In this document: positions 5,087 through 9,482 of the stretch, piece by piece
Numbering within the stretch: position 1 is the first letter of the stretch
Layout: each line of letters starts with the position of its first letter
Source: JAUICS01 sp964384335
Lineage (GTDB): Bacteria; Pseudomonadota; Alphaproteobacteria; Micavibrionales; Micavibrionaceae
DNA: 9,482 nt
NCBI GenBank assembly: GCA_964384335.1
Contig: CAYLKN010000053.1
Span: forward strand, 1 to 9,482
Direction of reading: 5' to 3'
Program-made: the position numbers and the translations under genes
The notes under the pieces: generated by a model
Databases searched by the model: none
The model's input: the letters and a program-made list of their open reading frames with translations, nothing else
What the model was told of the DNA's origin: nothing

Positions 5087-7025
5087 CGATAAGGCTCTCA
5101 ACCACTGACGGATCTGCCAGTGTTGACGTATCACCCAGATTTTCGAATTCTTTGGCTGCAATTTTGCGCAGAATGCGGCGCATGATTTTGCCGGAACGGG
5201 TTTTCGGGAGACCCGGCGCCCAATGAATAACATCCGGCGTGGCAATCGGTCCGATAATTTTGCGCACTATCTGCACAACCTCTTTGCGGATATCTTCGGA
5301 GGGCTCAAATCCTTCTTTAAGAGTAATATAGGCAAAAATACCCTGCCCCTTGATATCGTGCGGGTATCCCACAACGGCCGATTCCGCAACGCCGGGATGT
5401 TCGTCGATTGCGCTTTCGATTTCCGCTGTTCCAATGCGGTGGCCGGATACATTGATAACGTCGTCTACACGTCCTGTAATCCAGTAATATCCGTCTTCAT
5501 CGCGCCTGGCTCCGTCACCTGTAAAATACTTGCCTTTGAAGGTAGAGAAATATGTCTGCTCAAAGCGCTCATGGTCACCGTAAACTGACCGCATTTGACC
5601 CGGCCATGAATCGGCAATGCATAAAGCCCCTTCACACCTGCCTTCGAGCACCGTGCCCTCATTATCGACAATTTCCGGCCTTATTCCAAAAAACGGAAGA
5701 GTAGCCGAACCCGGCTTCAGATCCGTTGCACCCGGCAGAGGTGTAATCAGATGGCCGCCAGTCTCTGTCTGCCACCATGTATCCACGATGGGACAGCGCC
5801 CGTCCCCGACAACATTGTGATACCAAATCCATGCTTCATGATTGATAGGCTCGCCAACCGTTCCAAGAATACGCAGCGATTCCCGGGAGGTTTTTTTGAC
5901 AGGCGCATCCCCTTCCCTGAGCAGGGCGCGAATAGCCGTCGGCGCAGTATAGAAACTGTTCACTCTGTGCTTGTCCACGACCTGCCAGAACCTTGAAAAA
6001 TCGGGGTAGTTCGGCACGCCTTCAAAAACCAGAGAAATCGCACCGTTTGCCAGTGGCCCGTATACGATATAGGAATGTCCGGTAACCCAGCCGACATCTG
6101 CGGTGCACCAGTAAACTTCCCCCGGCTTGTAATCAAAAACCCATTCATGCGTAAGACTTGTATAGACAAGATAACCGCCGGTCGTATGGAGAACGCCCTT
6201 CGGCTTGCCGGTTGAACCTGATGTGTAGAGAATGAAAAGAGGGTCCTCGGCGTTCATTTCAGCGCAGGGGCAATCCGCGCTTTGCCGGTCAACACAATCA
6301 TGCCACCAGACATCGCGCCCTTCGGTCCAGGCAACATCACCGCCCGTTCTTTTCAAGACCAGAACCGTGTCAACTTCCGGACAGTCTTTAAGTGCCTCAT
6401 CGGTGTTTGCTTTTAACGGTACTCTCTTACTGCCGCGCAGACCTTCATCGGCGGTAATGACGATTCCGGAACTGCAGTCCTGAATCCGGTCTTTGAGAGA
6501 CTCCGGAGAAAATCCGCCGAATACGACAGAATGAATTGCACCGATCCGGGCGCAGGCCAGCATGGCATAGACCGCCTCAGGCACCATAGGCATGTAAATC
6601 GTCACACGATCCCCTTTCTTAACGCCGCGCTCCTTTAAGGCGTTGGCCAGCCTGCACACGTTATCCTTGAGTTCCTGGTATGAAATTATCCTGCTTTCTT
6701 CCGGGTTATCACCTTCCCAGATAAGTGCAGCCTGTTCGGAGCGGTGCGGAAGATGACGGTCAACACAGTTGTAACAGGCATTAAGAACGCCGTCCTCATA
6801 CCACTTTATAGTAACCGGTGAATGATAGGAAACGGATTTGATTTTCTGCGGTTTCCGGATCCAGTCCAGACGGTCTGCCATACGTGACCAGAAACCTTCG
6901 GGGTTATTAACAGACTCCTCATAAAGTGCGGCATATTTGTTCTTGTCGATATGGGCTTTTTTTTCAATATCTTCACTTACGGGAAAGATTTCGGGAACAG
7001 TATCCTGTTGTGCGGCATCGGCCAT
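5067..7025 (-). CDS. acs: Acetyl-CoA synthetase, AMP-forming
   Basis: Converts acetate, ATP and CoA to acetyl-CoA, AMP and pyrophosphate in the cytoplasm (EC 6.2.1.1). The product is 652 residues, the usual length. ANL-superfamily motifs are in order: YTSGSTGKPKG (267-277), DTWWQTETGG (415-424), YFTGDGA (500-506), GRVDDVINVSGHR (518-530) and PKTRSGK with Lys613, the conserved lysine that is reversibly acetylated in Salmonella Acs (Lys609). Acetate-pocket residues Val314, Thr315, Val390 and Trp418 match Salmonella V310, T311, V386 and W414 with a constant offset of four, so acetate rather than propionate is expected. The frame is open to 7130, but GAGAGG at 7036-7031, five bases before the ATG at 7025, and the family N-terminus decide the start. 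It is divergent from purL; no confident promoter was found. Confidence 0.97.
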   Translation of the reverse strand: MADAAQQDTVPEIFPVSEDIEKKAHIDKNKYAALYEESVNNPEGFWSRMADRLDWIRKPQKIKSVSYHSPVTIKWYEDGVLNACYNCVDRHLPHRSEQAALIWEGDNPEESRIISYQELKDNVCRLANALKERGVKKGDRVTIYMPMVPEAVYAMLACARIGAIHSVVFGGFSPESLKDRIQDCSSGIVITADEGLRGSKRVPLKANTDEALKDCPEVDTVLVLKRTGGDVAWTEGRDVWWHDCVDRQSADCPCAEMNAEDPLFILYTSGSTGKPKGVLHTTGGYLVYTSLTHEWVFDYKPGEVYWCTADVGWVTGHSYIVYGPLANGAISLVFEGVPNYPDFSRFWQVVDKHRVNSFYTAPTAIRALLREGDAPVKKTSRESLRILGTVGEPINHEAWIWYHNVVGDGRCPIVDTWWQTETGGHLITPLPGATDLKPGSATLPFFGIRPEIVDNEGTVLEGRCEGALCIADSWPGQMRSVYGDHERFEQTYFSTFKGKYFTGDGARRDEDGYYWITGRVDDVINVSGHRIGTAEIESAIDEHPGVAESAVVGYPHDIKGQGIFAYITLKEGFEPSEDIRKEVVQIVRKIIGPIATPDVIHWAPGLPKTRSGKIMRRILRKIAAKEFENLGDTSTLADPSVVESLIENIKHT

Positions 7026-7103
7026 AGTAACCTCTCGAATTATTATCAGTCTCTGGGCTTTTATCCTAACAAAGAAAACGCCGCGGGTAAGAATGAAATT
7101 GTT

Positions 7104-7130
7104 GTGCGCCGCAATACCATAATGGTGCAC
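7104..7130. promoter_or_regulatory. Dyad-symmetric element between acs and purL
   Basis: GTGCGCC (7104-7110) and GGTGCAC (7124-7130) form 7-bp arms with one G-T wobble. The right arm overlaps a tighter palindrome, ACCAT-A-ATGGT (7116-7126). It lies near the middle of the 195-bp divergent intergenic region, where an operator would be expected. I cannot name a regulator. Confidence 0.3.
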
Positions 7131-7165
7131 GGTCTTATGGCTTAACTAATTTTGTACAATTCTGA

Positions 7166-7194
7166 TTGCCTGTCCGCACAAAGTTCAGTATTTT
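7166..7194 (+). promoter_or_regulatory. Weak candidate promoter of purL
   Basis: TTGCCT (7166-7171), a 17-nt spacer and TATTTT (7189-7194), each four of six consensus bases. The position, about 27 nt before the ATG, is suitable, but the match is weak. Confidence 0.22.
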
Positions 7195-7220
7195 TCAAAA
7201 AAAGAGAACATTGTAAATTC

Positions 7221-9398
7221 ATGTCTGATGCCGCCGAAAATATAACACTGCCTGAAATAACCGAACCCGAAATCAATCAGTCAACGGCGGCGGAGCTTGG
7301 TCTTAAGTCAAATGAGTACGACCATATTCTGAAAATCCTGGACCGCACCCCGACATGGACGGAACTTGGTGTTTTTTCGGCCATGTGGTCGGAACATTGC
7401 TCCTACAAATCCTCACGCATACATCTTAAAAAACTGCCGACAACGGCGCCATGGGTTATTCAGGGGCCCGGCGAAAACGCAGGTGTGATTGATATCGGCG
7501 ACGGCCAGGCCGCCGTCTTCAAAATGGAAAGCCATAATCACCCGTCTTTTATTGAGCCTTACCAGGGCGCGGCCACTGGCGTCGGGGGTATTATGCGGGA
7601 TATTTTCACCATGGGCGCACGGCCTGTCGCCAACCTGAACGCCCTGCGGTTCGGCGCGATTGATCATCCGAAGACAAAGCACCTTGTGGCCGGCGTGGTA
7701 AAAGGGATTGGCGATTACGGTAATTGTGTAGGCGTGCCCACGGTTGGCGGAGAAGTTAATTTCCATGCGGCCTATAACGGCAATATTCTTGTCAACGCCA
7801 TGACCGTCGGTATTGCGGATGCGGACAAAATCTTCTATGCCCGCGGCGCCTCGGCCGGCCAGCCCGTTGTTTATGTGGGATCCCGCACCGGGCGCGACGG
7901 CATTCACGGGGCCACAATGGCTTCTGCCAGTTTTGATGACGATTCGGACCAGCAAAGACCAACCGTTCAGGTGGGCGACCCGTTTACAGAAAAACTTCTT
8001 CTTGAGGCCTGTCTTGAACTGATGAACCAGGACGCGATTATTTCAATCCAGGATATGGGTGCCGCCGGACTCACATCCTCCTCGGTCGAGATTGCGGCCA
8101 AGGGCGAAATAGGGGTACATCTTGATCTGGACAGTGTGCCGCAGCGTGAAACGAATATGTCGCCTTACGAAATCATGTTGTCCGAATCCCAGGAACGCAT
8201 GCTTATGATCCTGAAACCCGGCAAAGAGGATACGGCGCGTGAAGTGTTTGAAAAATGGGACCTGGAATTCGCCGTAATCGGGCAAACCATTCCGGACCGC
8301 CGCCTTATTCTTGATATGCACGGGCGCAGGTGGTGCGATATCCCGGTTCCCCCTCTGGTGGACGATGCGCCCGTTTATGACCGCCCTTACAAAACTGCGA
8401 TCCGCCGGCCGGAAGTGGACATTCAAATCATTCCCAAAGACCAGCCCCGGAAGATCGATCATATTGAGGATGCCCTGAAAACCCTTCTGTCCTGTCCCGA
8501 TCTTATGCCAAAAAACGAAATCTGGGAACAATATGACCGTTACGTTGGCGGTGAAACGGTGTTTACTTCAGGCGAAGCCGATGCGGCGGTTGTTAAAGTC
8601 GGCCCTCACAAGGCGCTTGCCATGGCATCCGACTGCACTCCGCGCTACTGCTTTGCCGATCCGTTTGAAGGCGGCAAACAGGCCGTGGCCGAAAGCTGGC
8701 GCAATCTCTGCGCGGTGGGGGCAAAACCTCTTGCCGTGACAAACAATCTCAATTTCGGCAATCCGGAAAGACCGGAGATTATGGCCCAGTTCGCGGGATG
8801 TATCGAAGGCATGGCCGATGCCTGCAGGGCGCTTGATTACCCGGTAATTTCAGGAAACGTCAGCCTGTACAATGAAACAAACGGCAAAGGCATTCTTCCG
8901 ACCCCGGTTATCGGCGGTGTCGGTCTGCTTGACAGTTACAAAACCGCACGCGGTCTTAAATGGGGGGAGTCGGAAAGCGTTTTCGTCATCGGCGAGACAA
9001 AGGGGCATCTTGGCCGGTCTTTATATCTTCGCGAAATTCTGGGCCGTGAGGAAGGGGAACCGCCGCCGGTCGATCTGGAAACCGAACGCCGGAATGGTGA
9101 ATTTGTGCGCACCCTGATCCTGGAAGGTCTCATTACCGCCTGTCATGACGTTTCCGACGGCGGTCTTCTCGTTGCGCTTGCCGAAATGGCGAAAACCTCC
9201 GGCAAAGGGATCGATATCAGGTATGACCCGGCCGATGCCGCCTTCTGGTTCGGGGAGGATCAGGCGCGGTATGTAGTGAGCACACAAAAACCTGAAAAAC
9301 TGAAGGATTTGACAAAAGAATATCCGGTTCTGTATTTGGGACAAACCCTTAACAATAACAATGGCTTGAAGTTCAAAGAAACACTATTCACATTTTAA
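7221..9398 (+). CDS. purL: Phosphoribosylformylglycinamidine synthase large subunit (PurL, small type)
   Basis: Catalyses the ATP- and glutamine-dependent conversion of FGAR to FGAM in purine synthesis (EC 6.3.5.3), working with PurS and the glutaminase PurQ, neither of which is in the window. The 725-residue length marks the small multi-subunit form. Motifs: SEHCSYKSS (57-65, with the conserved His59), SHNHPS (104-109), GDPFTEK (252-258), SESQERM (321-327), NNLNFGNPE (508-516), ISGNVSLYNE (543-552) and HDVSDGG (642-648), covering both halves of the pseudo-duplicated AIRS-like fold. ATG 7221 matches the family N-terminus; an open TTG frame from 7152 adds 23 unlikely residues. Only a weak AAGAGA precedes the ATG. 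The C-terminus (GLKFKETLFTF) seems ~20 residues shorter than the usual tail ending in an AHExWLPxY-like stretch. The stop overlaps a terminator, so purL closes its transcript. Confidence 0.97.
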   Translation: MSDAAENITLPEITEPEINQSTAAELGLKSNEYDHILKILDRTPTWTELGVFSAMWSEHCSYKSSRIHLKKLPTTAPWVIQGPGENAGVIDIGDGQAAVFKMESHNHPSFIEPYQGAATGVGGIMRDIFTMGARPVANLNALRFGAIDHPKTKHLVAGVVKGIGDYGNCVGVPTVGGEVNFHAAYNGNILVNAMTVGIADADKIFYARGASAGQPVVYVGSRTGRDGIHGATMASASFDDDSDQQRPTVQVGDPFTEKLLLEACLELMNQDAIISIQDMGAAGLTSSSVEIAAKGEIGVHLDLDSVPQRETNMSPYEIMLSESQERMLMILKPGKEDTAREVFEKWDLEFAVIGQTIPDRRLILDMHGRRWCDIPVPPLVDDAPVYDRPYKTAIRRPEVDIQIIPKDQPRKIDHIEDALKTLLSCPDLMPKNEIWEQYDRYVGGETVFTSGEADAAVVKVGPHKALAMASDCTPRYCFADPFEGGKQAVAESWRNLCAVGAKPLAVTNNLNFGNPERPEIMAQFAGCIEGMADACRALDYPVISGNVSLYNETNGKGILPTPVIGGVGLLDSYKTARGLKWGESESVFVIGETKGHLGRSLYLREILGREEGEPPPVDLETERRNGEFVRTLILEGLITACHDVSDGGLLVALAEMAKTSGKGIDIRYDPADAAFWFGEDQARYVVSTQKPEKLKDLTKEYPVLYLGQTLNNNNGLKFKETLFTF

Positions 9399-9428
9399 AA
9401 TACCGCCGGGTCAAGGGCGGTATTTTTT
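9397..9428 (+). terminator. Intrinsic terminator of purL
   Basis: A perfect 11-bp stem, AAAATACCGCC (9397-9407) with GGCGGTATTTT (9416-9426), an 8-nt loop and a T run through 9428. The stem begins inside the purL stop codon (9396-9398). The A-rich left arm means it could also stop minus-strand transcription. Confidence 0.93.
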
Positions 9429-9482
9429 CATTTAAGGTGATTATGAAATAAAAACTGTGTTTATGGATGTAGTGAATGGACT

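Noticed and set aside
5223..5588. 121-codon plus-strand open frame
   Set aside because: It is antisense to acs, which carries all the expected motifs there.
7026..7130. N-terminal extension of acs to 7130
   Set aside because: The added 35 residues do not look like Acs, and the ATG at 7025 has a good ribosome binding site and the family start.
7152..7220. N-terminal extension of purL from TTG 7152
   Set aside because: It has no ribosome binding site, the residues are unlike PurL, and it would overlap the likely promoter region.
7413..8531. Minus-strand open frames of 180 and 162 codons
   Set aside because: Both are shadows of purL, whose motifs are continuous in the plus-strand frame.
9463..9482. 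ATG near the right edge as the start of a new gene
   Set aside because: Only six codons are visible and there is no ribosome binding site, so it cannot be supported.
1..9482. CRISPR array, insertion sequence, tRNA, phage or defence system
   Set aside because: No regularly spaced repeats, transposase motifs, cloverleaf or defence-type domains were seen on either strand.

Overview
The window is chromosomal DNA from an alphaproteobacterium. Three independent signs agree: a gapR (DUF2312) gene, a COQ9-family gene, and a 16S rRNA 5' end of alphaproteobacterial type. It could belong to a Micavibrionales or Rhodospirillales-like lineage, because a DotI/IcmL-like gene is present, but that rank is only a guess. 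The sequence is a draft assembly with one run of exactly 100 N.

Left end (1-660): the first ~264 nt of a 16S rRNA gene on the minus strand, so the rest of the rrn operon lies off the left edge. Upstream of it is a leader of about 320 nt with a boxA-like antitermination site and two tandem sigma70-type promoters. The distal promoter has an almost pure A/T UP-like element that nearly touches the stop codon of the gene behind it.

Quinone block (660-3431): a minus-strand ABC1/COQ8-like atypical kinase gene lies divergent from a plus-strand COQ9-family gene. In mitochondria COQ8 and COQ9 both serve ubiquinone synthesis, so this looks like a small bacterial CoQ locus. The COQ9 gene overlaps by ATGA with a secreted protein that resembles the periplasmic domain of DotI/IcmL. 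This coupling is the least expected arrangement in the window.

Middle (3498-4924): gapR, a convergent unrecognised gene of ~105 codons, and a plus-strand unrecognised 192-codon gene with a Trp-rich hydrophobic stretch near its C-terminus. The 192-codon gene is followed by the 100-N gap. The same 10 bp sit on both sides of the gap, so the true gap may be zero or negative. A probable plus-strand terminator follows and overlaps the end of acs.

Right part (5067-9482): acs (AMP-forming acetyl-CoA synthetase, minus) and purL (FGAM synthase large subunit, plus) are divergent housekeeping genes. purL ends inside a strong intrinsic terminator. The last ~50 nt contain nothing I can support.

I see no CRISPR array, insertion sequence, tRNA, phage gene or toxin-antitoxin pair. 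Most of the window is conserved core genome. The points worth following up are the COQ9/IcmL-like coupling, the two unrecognised proteins and the assembly gap.
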